This document shows positions 34,210 through 42,601 of a stretch of 64,000 nt of DNA, in pieces (the first letter of the stretch is position 1; each line of letters begins with the position of its first letter). The DNA comes from JANQPA01 sp964548175 (GTDB lineage Bacteria > Bacteroidota > Bacteroidia > Chitinophagales > Saprospiraceae), in contig CAZJQS010000002.1 in assembly GCA_964548175.1 (NCBI GenBank), forward strand, positions 62,001 through 126,000, in the 5' to 3' direction. The position numbers and the translations under genes were made by a program. Under the pieces are notes generated by a model, which was not told where the DNA came from, searched no databases, and was given only the letters and a program-made list of their open reading frames with translations.

Positions 34210-34221
34210 CTTTTTACACAA
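34210..34221. repeat. Dispersed 12-mer copy (CTTTTTACACAA)
   Basis: An exact copy of the 12-mer, 14 bases after the PPK2 stop and 20 bases before the next start. It is the inverted form of the copies at 2745 and 59614. Confidence 0.65.
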
Positions 34222-34241
34222 CCCCTTAAAATAGTACTATT

Positions 34242-34631
34242 ATGCTGGATAAGGTCAGAGTAGATAAGTGGCTGTGGAGCGTGCGGATCTTCAAATCCCG
34301 GACCTTGGCTACCGACGCCTGCAAAAGTGGGAAAGTGAAAATTGGAGACGTTAACGTCAAACCTTCCTACCTCTTACAGCGAGACGAGATCGTGAATGTT
34401 AAAAAAAATGGATTTAATCTAACCTTCAAAGTGGTCGACTTGCTCCAAAAGAGGGTAGGGGCGCCCTTAGCTCAGGAATACTACATCGACCTCACTCCTG
34501 AAGAAGAATTGAACAAGTACAACGACTGGTTTGTGGGTAAAGCCAGGATGGAGTTTCGGGAAAAAGGAAAAGGCCGTCCCACCAAAAAGGATAGAAGAAA
34601 TATTGAAAAGTTTAAAGATGACCGGTCCTGA
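34242..34631 (+). CDS. S4-domain RNA-binding protein, Hsp15-like
   Basis: A 129-residue protein related to E. coli Hsp15 (HslR), which binds stalled 50S subunits carrying nascent chains. The S4 domain covers about 4-60 (RVDKWLWSVRIFKSRTLATD, then GKVKIGDVNVKPSY). The C-terminal 35 residues are strongly basic (KGKGRPTKKDRRN), as in the family. It may share a transcript with the PPK2 gene upstream. It converges on the SUI1-like gene with a 13-base gap. Confidence 0.88.
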   Translation: MLDKVRVDKWLWSVRIFKSRTLATDACKSGKVKIGDVNVKPSYLLQRDEIVNVKKNGFNLTFKVVDLLQKRVGAPLAQEYYIDLTPEEELNKYNDWFVGKARMEFREKGKGRPTKKDRRNIEKFKDDRS

Positions 34632-34644
34632 TTGGATATTGGAC

Positions 34645-34995
34645 TCAACCTCCTGATCTCTTGGTGTTCTTGTATCCTTCATCAACCAGGATATCCACTA
34701 CCTTACTCCTCTGATCTCCCTGGATGATGATTTCCCCATCTTTAGTGGAGCCCCCCACGCCGCACTTGGTCTTAAGCAGCTTGCCCAGGTCTTTCAGGTC
34801 ATCAGAATGACCGACAAACCCTGTGATCAGGGTTACTTCTTTGCCTTTTCGCTTTTTGCGGTCAAGATGTACCCGCAGTTGTTGTTGATTCGGTTCCAGC
34901 GTTTCAGACTCTTCGTTTGCCTCATGAGTATATTCAAAATCAGGATCGGTTGAATAGACAATTCCTTTTCTGTTGTTTTTATTCTTTTTTGACAT
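34645..34995 (-). CDS. SUI1/YciH-like translation factor
   Basis: A 116-residue protein with the SUI1 (eIF1-like) fold, related to E. coli YciH, which takes part in start-codon fidelity. The core is LITGFVGHSDDLKDLGKLLK and CGVGGSTKDGEIIIQGDQRS, the latter being the conserved G-rich loop. The start at 34995 (MSKKNKNNRK) is better than the ATG at 35013, which adds six residues of poor fit. It lies divergent from the CtlX-like gene, and the spacer carries a REP-like paired hairpin. Confidence 0.9.
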   Translation of the reverse strand: MSKKNKNNRKGIVYSTDPDFEYTHEANEESETLEPNQQQLRVHLDRKKRKGKEVTLITGFVGHSDDLKDLGKLLKTKCGVGGSTKDGEIIIQGDQRSKVVDILVDEGYKNTKRSGG

Positions 34996-35030
34996 AACTA
35001 TTAATTTATTCAAGAAAGTGATTAGACCAA

Positions 35031-35120
35031 TTAAGTGGCATTTGATGCTGCCCGGCGGGCGGCATCAAATGCCAACTTAAAACTACCACCGCGCCGCGGA
35101 GGAAAGTAATGCTTAACATG
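35031..35120. repeat. Second REP-like paired-hairpin element
   Basis: A long stem (35031-35048 with 35062-35080, one bulged A) is capped by GCCCG/CGGGC. A second GC-cored hairpin follows (CCGC..GCGG, about 35087-35103) and then GAAAGTAATGCTTAA, close to GAAAGTTATACTTAA in the 22.3 kb and 10.7 kb copies. Like the 22.3 kb copy it lies between two divergent genes. Confidence 0.6.
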
Positions 35121-35221
35121 GCCACATTTGCCAAAGAACGGATTACTTTTGTGGTCTAGAAAATAACTGATAAATTTGTAAAAATTTTGTACACCTAATC
35201 AAACTTAAAGCTAGAAACAAA

Positions 35222-36148
35222 GTGGAAAAAAAGCAAATCACCAACCATGTGCTGATGGTCCGACCGGTCGGCTTCGGATATAATGAAGAAACGGCGGCTA
35301 ACAACCTTTTCCAGCGAAATGACGAAAGCCTTTCCGCTGAAGACATACAGCAAAGAGCAGAAAAAGAGTTTGACGCCCTGGTAGACAAGCTAACCGCCGC
35401 AGGGGTGGACGTCATTGTTGTCGAGGACAATAAAGAGCCGCATACCCCAGACGCTGTTTTCCCAAACAACTGGGTGACCTTTCACCAACGTGGCATGGTG
35501 GCCACCTATCCGATGTTCTCCTATAAACGACGTCAGGAAAGACGGGAAGACATCATCAATGAGGTGAGCGAACGCTTCGGATTCAGAGACCGCATACACT
35601 TTGAGCACCTGGAGGCCCAAAACCGCTTTCTCGAGGGTACCGGGAGCCTTCTCCTGGATCGTCTGAACAAACTGGCTTATGCCTGTTTAAGCGAACGCAC
35701 CCACCGGGAAGCCCTGAAAGAGTTTTGCAAGTGGCTCAATTATAAGGAAATTTCTTTTACCGCTGTGGACGCCAACGGAGCAAAAATCTATCATACTAAC
35801 GTCATGATGGCGCTTGGGGAGCACCTTGCCGTCATTTGCCTGGAAAGCATCCCGGATGAAAATGAAAGAAAAACAGTGATCAATAGCCTGCGGGAAACAG
35901 GCAGAGAAATTATTGACATCACCTTTGATCAGATGCATGCCTTTGCCGGCAACATGTTGCAGGTAAGCGGAAAGGATGGCCAATCGTTTATGGTCATGTC
36001 TCAGGCGGCAAGAGATTCCCTTACTCCTGAGCAAGTGGCGCAGATCGAGAAGCATACAACCATCCTCTCCAGCCCGATCCCAACCATTGAAACCTATGGC
36101 GGGGGGAGTGTAAGGTGTATGATGGCAGAGATCTTTCCTCCTCAGTAG
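35222..36148 (+). CDS. Arginine deiminase/amidinotransferase-fold hydrolase, CtlX-like
   Basis: A 308-residue enzyme of the guanidino-group-modifying family, nearest to the citrulline-utilising hydrolase type (CtlX). It has the N-terminal LMVRPVGFGYNEETAANN, a catalytic Asp region DAVFPNNW (about 79-86), GTGSLLLDR (about 141-149), a catalytic His in YHTNVMMALGEH (about 187-198) and the C-terminal nucleophile Cys in GGGSVRCMMAEIF (about 291-303). Translation starts at GTG 35222. The natural substrate (citrulline, arginine or a relative) is inferred from the family. Confidence 0.87.
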   Translation: MEKKQITNHVLMVRPVGFGYNEETAANNLFQRNDESLSAEDIQQRAEKEFDALVDKLTAAGVDVIVVEDNKEPHTPDAVFPNNWVTFHQRGMVATYPMFSYKRRQERREDIINEVSERFGFRDRIHFEHLEAQNRFLEGTGSLLLDRLNKLAYACLSERTHREALKEFCKWLNYKEISFTAVDANGAKIYHTNVMMALGEHLAVICLESIPDENERKTVINSLRETGREIIDITFDQMHAFAGNMLQVSGKDGQSFMVMSQAARDSLTPEQVAQIEKHTTILSSPIPTIETYGGGSVRCMMAEIFPPQ

Positions 36149-36155
36149 TGGTTTT

Positions 36156-36215
36156 TTTGACACTGATTTGCACGGATGCACTGATACAGTGATTTTAGTG
36201 CATATCAGTGTCAAA
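36156..36215. terminator. Inverted repeat between convergent genes
   Basis: A perfect 12-bp stem, TTTGACACTGAT (36156-36167) with its complement (36204-36215), encloses further complementary pieces (TGCAC/GTGCA, CACTG/CAGTG). It fills the space between the ends of the CtlX-like and glycerophosphodiesterase genes. There is no T-run after the stem on the top strand, so termination is likely but not sure. Confidence 0.5.
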
Positions 36216-36218
36216 CAA

Positions 36219-37163
36219 TCATTTCCACCCCTTCAAACTCTTCAAATACGGACTATTCTTATTCACCATGGTATTGATCACCTCAGCTGCCTCGATCGGG
36301 CGATCCGTTGCAATGATGTCCCCTCCGCTTTCGATCGCCTCGCGGTAAATGTCGTCTTTTCCTTTAGCGGCTGCCGATTGATCCAAATTACCCATCGTAC
36401 CCACGATCACTGGAATTTCTTTTTCATGCAGCTTTTGATACAGCTCAGGATTGATCCCTCGAGTTCCTGTGAAAGCTACCATATTATCTGCGGGAATGCC
36501 GGAATTCATAAAGCGTTCAAATTCCTCCATATTCCGGATGCTTACCGAGATCTGCAAATCTGGGTTGAGACGGTAGACCTTTTGTGCATCTTCGATATTG
36601 TACGTTATGATGAATACGTAGTCTTCCATCCTCTTTTTCTCGATCGCCTCGATCACCTTTTCAAAGGGAACCCCTCTCTTCACATCTACCGAAAGGATGG
36701 CTTTTTTCCGTCCCCATCTTAAAACCTGGTTAAAAGTGGGAATTTCAAAGTCCGTCACATTGCCGAAATCATCCTTGAGGTTTAGTCTTTCCAACTCCGC
36801 CCAGTTTTTCTGATCCAACCGCCCGGAACCGGTAGTGGTGCGGTCCAGCGTATTATCGTGCAGCAAAATAAGCATGCTGTCTTTAGTCATGCTCACATCC
36901 AGTTCCAGTATGGCGTGAGTGCGGGCAAGGGTATATTTAAACACTTCCATGGAGTTTTCTGGATGCCCTTCAATATTACGTCCTCCACGGTGTGCACTGA
37001 CCAGCGGAATGCGATCATCTCCCGGGTCCAGGAAGGACTCCAACTGTCCCTTGTGAATCTTGATCCGGTGAAGCCGCTGGGCCTGGAGGGAATTCGTCAG
37101 GTAAAAAGTAGAAAGTAGAAAGTAGAAGGTAGAAAGTAAAAGAAAAAAAGAAGTTCGTATCAT
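36219..37163 (-). CDS. Glycerophosphodiester phosphodiesterase, exported
   Basis: A 314-residue GDPD-family enzyme that releases glycerol-3-phosphate from glycerophosphodiesters. The start at 37163 (MIRTSFFLLL) gives a signal peptide ending in SLQAQ; an upstream ATG at 37238 adds no useful sequence. Catalytic motifs are SAHRGGRNIEGHPENS (His and Glu), LELDVSMTKDSMLILLHD and the C-terminal ATDRPIEA. The signal-peptide coding region contains five 7-base repeats (37102-37136), which produce the LLSTFYFLLSTFYL repeat in the protein. A slip by one unit would shift the frame. Confidence 0.92.
   Translation of the reverse strand: MIRTSFFLLLSTFYFLLSTFYLTNSLQAQRLHRIKIHKGQLESFLDPGDDRIPLVSAHRGGRNIEGHPENSMEVFKYTLARTHAILELDVSMTKDSMLILLHDNTLDRTTTGSGRLDQKNWAELERLNLKDDFGNVTDFEIPTFNQVLRWGRKKAILSVDVKRGVPFEKVIEAIEKKRMEDYVFIITYNIEDAQKVYRLNPDLQISVSIRNMEEFERFMNSGIPADNMVAFTGTRGINPELYQKLHEKEIPVIVGTMGNLDQSAAAKGKDDIYREAIESGGDIIATDRPIEAAEVINTMVNKNSPYLKSLKGWK
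37102..37136 (-). repeat. Heptamer array inside the signal-peptide coding region
   Basis: Five tandem units of TAGAAAG (top strand; two units vary by one base) lie in residues about 10-21 of the phosphodiesterase. As 7 is not a multiple of 3, gain or loss of one unit frameshifts the gene. It is a candidate phase-variation site. Confidence 0.8.
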
Positions 37164-37312
37164 GATGTTAGGGTATTCCTTTTTTAGAAAAACGAAAAAT
37201 CCAAAACTTCGCCCACAGAGAAATAAAAAATAAACCAATAGCTAAATGAACAAATAACAAGAGGGCTCGCATTTCTGCAAGCCCTCTGAAGTATTCATGG
37301 ATTAGCTCTTCA

Positions 37313-40300
37313 TTATCTTCCGAAAGTATAACGTAAACCGATCTGTGCCTGCCAGATGGAAGAACGCAGACCGTTGTTGTCAAAGACATCACCGGGATCG
37401 CGTGGATCATCTCCTCTCAGCAGTGCATCGTCAACGGTGTACTGTGGAGTAGTGTCTCCATCTTCCAGGCTGTTTTCCAGAACCAGGATACCATAGTTGC
37501 CGCTGATCGGCAATCTGACATGTCCCCACTTGCTGTTGATCAGGTTAGTGAAGTTGAATACATCAACAAGGAAAGTCAATGTATTGCGCTGACCATTCGG
37601 CAAAGTGATGAAGAAGTCCTGAGCGAAACGCAGATCCATAGTGAAGTTGAATGGTCCGTATTCGCCGTTACGCTGAGCGTAATTGCCTCTGCGATTACTC
37701 AAATGACGGCTTTGATCGATGTAAGCGTCCAAAATCGCCCACTGCTGCTCCGGAGAGTAAGTCGTTCCATCAACGGTAGTTTCTACCAACGGCACCTCAT
37801 TGAGTGACCTTGGAACATAGATCAGTTCTACGCGGTCGAAACCTCTGTCATTAACAAAAGTTTCTACGTCAGCATCAACTACATAGCTGATGAAGTTTCT
37901 AGTCTCAGCGTTAAAGTTCAAAGACAAGCTTGATCTAAAGAACTTCGCGTATTCTTTGGCATAGGATACATAACCGAACAGACGGTGGCCCTGGGCGAAA
38001 ATAGAACGCTGTGGATCACCCAGAACGTACTGACCATTGATCAACTCACCGTTTCTGGATCCGTTGAATCCTCCGATCTCTAATGGCGGATGGTAACCTC
38101 TCTGCTGAGAGGAGTTCTGAGAAGAAGTACCTTCATAGATAGAGTATGAATCACCGAAAGAGTAAGCCAAAGAAGCAGTGAAACCATTTTCAAAAGGCTT
38201 GGTCAAGGATGCTGCGAAATTGTAGGCGTATCCTTTGTTCGTATTGGAAGCCAGGTAGGCGCCAAAGGCATAAGTAGGGTCGATCAGATCACCGCTGAAC
38301 AATTCGCGGTTATCAGGGCCGGCGCCAGTAAGCCTGCGGTTCGGAGGAGCAATGTTGATGCTTTCGTAACGAACAGCATTTACATTCTTGGTATAAATAC
38401 CTTCCAAAGTACCGATCACACCCCATGGCAATGTCTGGTCAACCGCCAGGTTTAATTTGAATACCTGTGGCAGTTTGAAATCTTCAGCAAATAAATCGAT
38501 CTGTCCGGAAGGTGTAGGGTTGTTAACATCTACCTGAGTAATAGGGTTGCCGTCATCATCAAAACCTACAGGCTGGTTAAATGGATCAGCAATGAAAGGA
38601 ACATTTCTGGCAAATACACCACCCACATTGAAGCCGAAGTTGTTGTAGGCGCCGCCCGGCCATACCAGAGGTAAGCGGGAGGTGAAGATTCCTAAACCAC
38701 CGCGTACCTGAGTTTTTTGTTCTCCTGTCACATCCCAGTTGAAGCTGACACGTGGCGAGAACAATACCTGTGAACCGATGAAAGTACCGGTTCTTGCACC
38801 TTTAAGGTCATAACCTTGTGCTTCCATCGCAGGAATGGTCTCGTTATTGAATGGCTGGTTTAATGGAACGTCTGTTGGCCAGATTGGGAGATCAAAACGA
38901 ATGCCCCCGGTGATTTTCAAGTTGTCATTCACCTGATATTCATCCTGTACATAAAAACCTAAAAGCATCTGTTCAAAAGCTGCAATGGCCTGTGAATCAT
39001 CACCCGTCACATTGTCTACCTGAGAGAAAGAACGAGAAAAAGTAGAGGCAGGCTCACCGGCAAGGAAGCGATCCACACCAGATACACCGCCTGAATTAAA
39101 CCATCTGTAGTAGCCGAAATTTTCACGAATGAACAGGTTTCCGGCATTGAAGTATTCAAAGTTAAGACCGATCAAGGCATTGTGGCGGCCTTTGTAGATG
39201 GAAAAGTCGTTGGTAATCGTCAATACATCCTGATCCAGCAGGTTAGCAGTAGAGAAGCGCTCACCACCGATGGTATAATCCGCCCCGCTTGAGAGATCAT
39301 CAAGATCCAACTGCGGAAATTCAGGTCCAAATACATCGCGGTCATCTCTTACCGTTTTCCATCCGATGTTCAATCGGTTTGTAGTATTGTTCTTGAAAAT
39401 AGAGTTAATCTCTAAAGCTGTAGAGTGGGTCTTGGAAACAAAAAACTCAGATCCGTTAATGAACTGAAGGTCGTTATTGTCAGAACCGCGTGCTTCCAGG
39501 TTCTCCGCTTCGGTGTAAGAGTGGCGGAGCGTCAGAGAGTGCTTATTGCTGATCGTCCAGTCAATTTTACCCAATAACTTCAAGCCTTCCAGGCTTGCAG
39601 TGTTGTTGTCAAAACTACCCGGGTCATAGCCATATTGATTTCTCAATACGTCAACTACTTCGTTAACCTTGTTGATGTCAGAAGCGCCACGGTAAGTACT
39701 GAAATCGAACGGCTGTGGCGTTTCATCATCCTGAAGCTCTACATTAGCAAAGAAAAACAGCTTGTTCTTGATAATCGGCCCGCCCAGGCGCGCACCATAA
39801 GTCTTCGCAGTGAACGGAGTTAAATTGTCGCCAACCTCGTCACTAGAAATGATCTCCTTTCCTGCCAGGTTTTCGTTACGGAACAGGTAATAAGCCGAAC
39901 CTTCGAACTGATTTGTACCCGAGCGAGTGACGGCGTTTACCGTACCGCCGGCAAAACCAGACTGACGAATGTCGAACGGAGCTGCTGAGATGGTGAAGGT
40001 TTCAATCGCATCCAGAGAGATCGGGGAGATCCCCGTCTGTCCACCATCAGTACCTGATCCTGCAAGACCGAAGGCATCATTGGATACTGTTCCATCGAAA
40101 TATACAGAATTAAAACGGTTGTTCTGACCTGCAATGGAGAAAGAGAAACCGTCATTGCCCTCGCTTACGGAAGCAAGCGGGTTGAAACGGGCAAAATCAG
40201 CAATCGAACGGGAAAGTGTTGGAACCGTGTTGATCAGGTCTTCATTCACAGTAGTTGATTGTCCGTCGCGCTCACCGTCAATGATAGAATTGACAGAAGC

Positions 40301-40675
40301 AGTCACTGTGACTCCTTCCAGCGCGATGGCGGTTTCCCGAAGCGTGGTATTTAGTTTGAAGGTCTGACCCAAGTCCAGGTATACGTTGTCGCGAACAAAT
40401 TCTTCGTAACCCGTGTAGGTAATGGTGATCTTGTACGGACCGCCAATTTTCATGTAAGAAATACGATAAATACCATCCAGGTTAGTGGCGTTACCGTAAG
40501 TGGTGCCGGTTGGCTGGTGTACAGCGACAATGTTTGCGCCGATCAGTGGCTCACCATTGGCGTCTCTTACCGTACCATCCATGCTGGAGGTAGTCACCCC
40601 TTGTGCAAAAACTGCATTGGTGACCAATACCATAGCCAGAATTGCCAGGCAGCTAAGAACAGTTGAAAATTTCAT
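37313..40675 (-). CDS. TonB-dependent receptor with N-terminal carboxypeptidase-regulatory domain
   Basis: A 1120-residue outer-membrane receptor of the Oar-like class. Residues 1-25 are a signal peptide ending in VFAQ. About 28-115 is the carboxypeptidase-regulatory beta-sandwich (GTVRDANGEPLIGANIVA). About 120-250 is the plug (TVPTLSRSIADFARFNP, FGLAGSGTDGGQTG). The rest is a large beta-barrel ending in QIGLRYTFGR, a typical terminal strand. No SusD partner is next to it, so it is not a glycan SusCD pair; the cargo is unknown. It is monocistronic, with an AT-rich 392-base region upstream. Confidence 0.93.
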   Translation of the reverse strand: MKFSTVLSCLAILAMVLVTNAVFAQGVTTSSMDGTVRDANGEPLIGANIVAVHQPTGTTYGNATNLDGIYRISYMKIGGPYKITITYTGYEEFVRDNVYLDLGQTFKLNTTLRETAIALEGVTVTASVNSIIDGERDGQSTTVNEDLINTVPTLSRSIADFARFNPLASVSEGNDGFSFSIAGQNNRFNSVYFDGTVSNDAFGLAGSGTDGGQTGISPISLDAIETFTISAAPFDIRQSGFAGGTVNAVTRSGTNQFEGSAYYLFRNENLAGKEIISSDEVGDNLTPFTAKTYGARLGGPIIKNKLFFFANVELQDDETPQPFDFSTYRGASDINKVNEVVDVLRNQYGYDPGSFDNNTASLEGLKLLGKIDWTISNKHSLTLRHSYTEAENLEARGSDNNDLQFINGSEFFVSKTHSTALEINSIFKNNTTNRLNIGWKTVRDDRDVFGPEFPQLDLDDLSSGADYTIGGERFSTANLLDQDVLTITNDFSIYKGRHNALIGLNFEYFNAGNLFIRENFGYYRWFNSGGVSGVDRFLAGEPASTFSRSFSQVDNVTGDDSQAIAAFEQMLLGFYVQDEYQVNDNLKITGGIRFDLPIWPTDVPLNQPFNNETIPAMEAQGYDLKGARTGTFIGSQVLFSPRVSFNWDVTGEQKTQVRGGLGIFTSRLPLVWPGGAYNNFGFNVGGVFARNVPFIADPFNQPVGFDDDGNPITQVDVNNPTPSGQIDLFAEDFKLPQVFKLNLAVDQTLPWGVIGTLEGIYTKNVNAVRYESINIAPPNRRLTGAGPDNRELFSGDLIDPTYAFGAYLASNTNKGYAYNFAASLTKPFENGFTASLAYSFGDSYSIYEGTSSQNSSQQRGYHPPLEIGGFNGSRNGELINGQYVLGDPQRSIFAQGHRLFGYVSYAKEYAKFFRSSLSLNFNAETRNFISYVVDADVETFVNDRGFDRVELIYVPRSLNEVPLVETTVDGTTYSPEQQWAILDAYIDQSRHLSNRRGNYAQRNGEYGPFNFTMDLRFAQDFFITLPNGQRNTLTFLVDVFNFTNLINSKWGHVRLPISGNYGILVLENSLEDGDTTPQYTVDDALLRGDDPRDPGDVFDNNGLRSSIWQAQIGLRYTFGR

Positions 40676-41067
40676 AAACTAGCGAATTTTGAATTTGACT
40701 TCTGAATTGAAATTCAATTATCGCGGTAAAAGTAGTTTACATGTGTTAAGTAAGTGTTAAATAAACATTAGTTTTTTAAGCTTGTAATTGCTTGAAATTG
40801 AAGGGTTTAAAAAACAGGATAAGTCGTTTTTTTTGCTGAAATCGGAATATTATTTTTGAAAAATAAGCGAAAGGTTTTAAAAATATGGTTTTCGATTTGT
40901 ATTGATTTAATGAAAAGTTTACGTAAAAAAAATGTTAAATTAAATTGCTCAAGTCTCGACAAAAGCGTTACAAGAAAAAAAGATCCAAATCCTGTAAATA
41001 AAATGTTGAGGACTGATATTTTTGAACAATAGGAGTTTTCCTGTGTTTTATCTGATTATTTGATCAG
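40676..41067. other. AT-rich divergent intergenic region
   Basis: This 392-base spacer separates the leftward receptor gene and rightward patatin gene. It holds a 9-bp inverted repeat (GTTTTTTAA at 40771-40779 with its complement at 40807-40815) and TATTTTTG at 41017-41024, a good -7 element for the patatin gene about 43 bases before its start. I see no small ORF or RNA gene with support. Confidence 0.5.
41017..41024 (+). promoter_or_regulatory. Putative -7 element for the patatin gene
   Basis: TATTTTTG fits TAnnTTTG. The patatin ATG lies 43 bases after it. No clear -33 TTG is present at 17-23 bases upstream. Confidence 0.4.
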
Positions 41068-41862
41068 ATGGAAGACAAAACAGACAAAAAACTTAACATT
41101 GGCCTCGCATTGTCCGGCGGAGGGGCAAGGGGATGCGCTCATATCGGCGTCATTCAGGCCCTGGAAGAAAACGGTATCCGTTGTAATCTGCTATCCGGCA
41201 CCAGCGCCGGAGCTATTGTAGGGGCCTTGTATGCCGCCGGTTATTCGCCTTCCGAAATGCTGGACTTTGTCCGCGATGCAAGTATCTTCAAGATATTCAA
41301 AGTAACCATACCCGATCGGGGCTTCACCAAGCTCACTTATTTGAAAGAGCGAATGTCCAGCTTCATAACATCTGATGCGTTCGAACAACTGAATAAAAAA
41401 TTGTACATCGCCCTTTCAAACCTGAGCTCCGGAACGACTGATTTTCGCCATACCGGCCCACTGTTCGACGTCGTAATGGCTTCTTCTTCTATTCCCCTGG
41501 TATTTAAACCCGTAGAAATTGACGGCCAGTATTTTGTAGACGGTGGCCTTACCGAAAACCTGCCTATGTGCCCTGAATTCGTCAGGCAGGCCGATGTTAT
41601 CATCGGCGTTAACGTGATGCCGAGCATTTCTATGCTGGACAAAAACTTCAGCACGGTGATCAGCGTGGCCCTGCGTTGTTTCGAGCTTTCCGTATACGGC
41701 AACTCTAAAGCGTCTATGAAACAGTGCGATATCCTCATAGAACCCGATAAAGTGAATCGGTACAACATCTTTCAGTTTAATAAATACAAAGCACTCTATG
41801 AAATCGGCTATGAGGCCGCTATGGAAAAAATGCCGGAAATTTTGGAAAGGGTAGGTGGTTGA
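41068..41862 (+). CDS. Patatin-like phospholipase
   Basis: A 264-residue cytoplasmic or membrane-associated lipid hydrolase. The oxyanion loop is LSGGGARGCAH (about 15-25), the nucleophile elbow is LSGTSAGAIVG with the catalytic Ser (about 44), and the catalytic Asp is in VDGGLTENLP (about 157). These three make the Ser-Asp dyad complete. It is the single-domain RssA/YchK type with no signal peptide. The lipid substrate is unknown. It converges on a phosphoribosyltransferase gene. Confidence 0.92.
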   Translation: MEDKTDKKLNIGLALSGGGARGCAHIGVIQALEENGIRCNLLSGTSAGAIVGALYAAGYSPSEMLDFVRDASIFKIFKVTIPDRGFTKLTYLKERMSSFITSDAFEQLNKKLYIALSNLSSGTTDFRHTGPLFDVVMASSSIPLVFKPVEIDGQYFVDGGLTENLPMCPEFVRQADVIIGVNVMPSISMLDKNFSTVISVALRCFELSVYGNSKASMKQCDILIEPDKVNRYNIFQFNKYKALYEIGYEAAMEKMPEILERVGG

Positions 41863-41966
41863 TGGTTGTTGCTTGTTAGCTATTGATAATTCCTTGTTGG
41901 TCAGCAGTATGCAAGCTGAAGCTTAAAAGCTGTGGTCCTAATACCCTCAAAACCCACAACCCAAAA

Positions 41967-42461
41967 CTAATTCAAAAACACCGCCATTTCCGCTACCTCT
42001 CTAATTTGTACATCAATATCCTCCATGAGGGTAGTCGCCAAAGAAAGGCCTACATAATCGACCTTGATAGGGAAAGACTTGTGGGTACGGTCCACCAAAA
42101 CCACCGTTTCCAGTTTTTTGGGTAACGTATCGAAAAGCGGCTTGCAGGCGTAGAAAAGCGTCCGACCGGTATTGGCCACATCATCCACTACGATCACGAC
42201 CTTGTCTTTCAATTCCTCTACAGGCGTCTTCAATGTAATATCCGAGCCCAGCGGATTAGCAGGATTCAAGCGAATGTGGGAAAGAATAATTTTGATGGCG
42301 GAAATTTTTTTGATCTCTTCAATAAGCATATCTGCCACCTTAGCGCCATTATTGTTGACTCCGGCAATATACAATTCGGGCTCATCATAGTTGTTCTCCA
42401 GAATTTCTATGGCCAGGCGTTTTATTTTTTGCAGGATTTGCTTTTCGTTTAGTATTTTCAT
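41967..42461 (-). CDS. Phosphoribosyltransferase family protein, PyrR-like
   Basis: A 164-residue type I phosphoribosyltransferase. The PRPP-binding loop is VVIVVDDVANTGRTLFYAC, with the acidic pair DD. A start at 42461 (MKILNEKQILQKIKRLA) fits better than 42491, which adds a poor leader. The length and the N-terminal helix resemble PyrR, a uracil phosphoribosyltransferase and pyr attenuator, but no pyr gene is near and the hypoxanthine type cannot be ruled out. Confidence 0.8.
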   Translation of the reverse strand: MKILNEKQILQKIKRLAIEILENNYDEPELYIAGVNNNGAKVADMLIEEIKKISAIKIILSHIRLNPANPLGSDITLKTPVEELKDKVVIVVDDVANTGRTLFYACKPLFDTLPKKLETVVLVDRTHKSFPIKVDYVGLSLATTLMEDIDVQIREVAEMAVFLN

Positions 42462-42601
42462 CGCTATGTGTTTACGTGTTCCATAGAACACATTTTTTCC
42501 GCTTCAAAAATAATACTATTTTACGAACATCTGTCAAACGGCGCTTGTCATCTATAAAAGCTGTTTTGTATATTAGCGAAAATTCGCTGAAAAGCTAACT
42601 T

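Noticed and set aside
36168..36722. 184-residue top-strand ORF opposite the glycerophosphodiesterase
   Set aside because: It lies over conserved catalytic motifs on the other strand and begins in the inverted repeat at 36156-36215.
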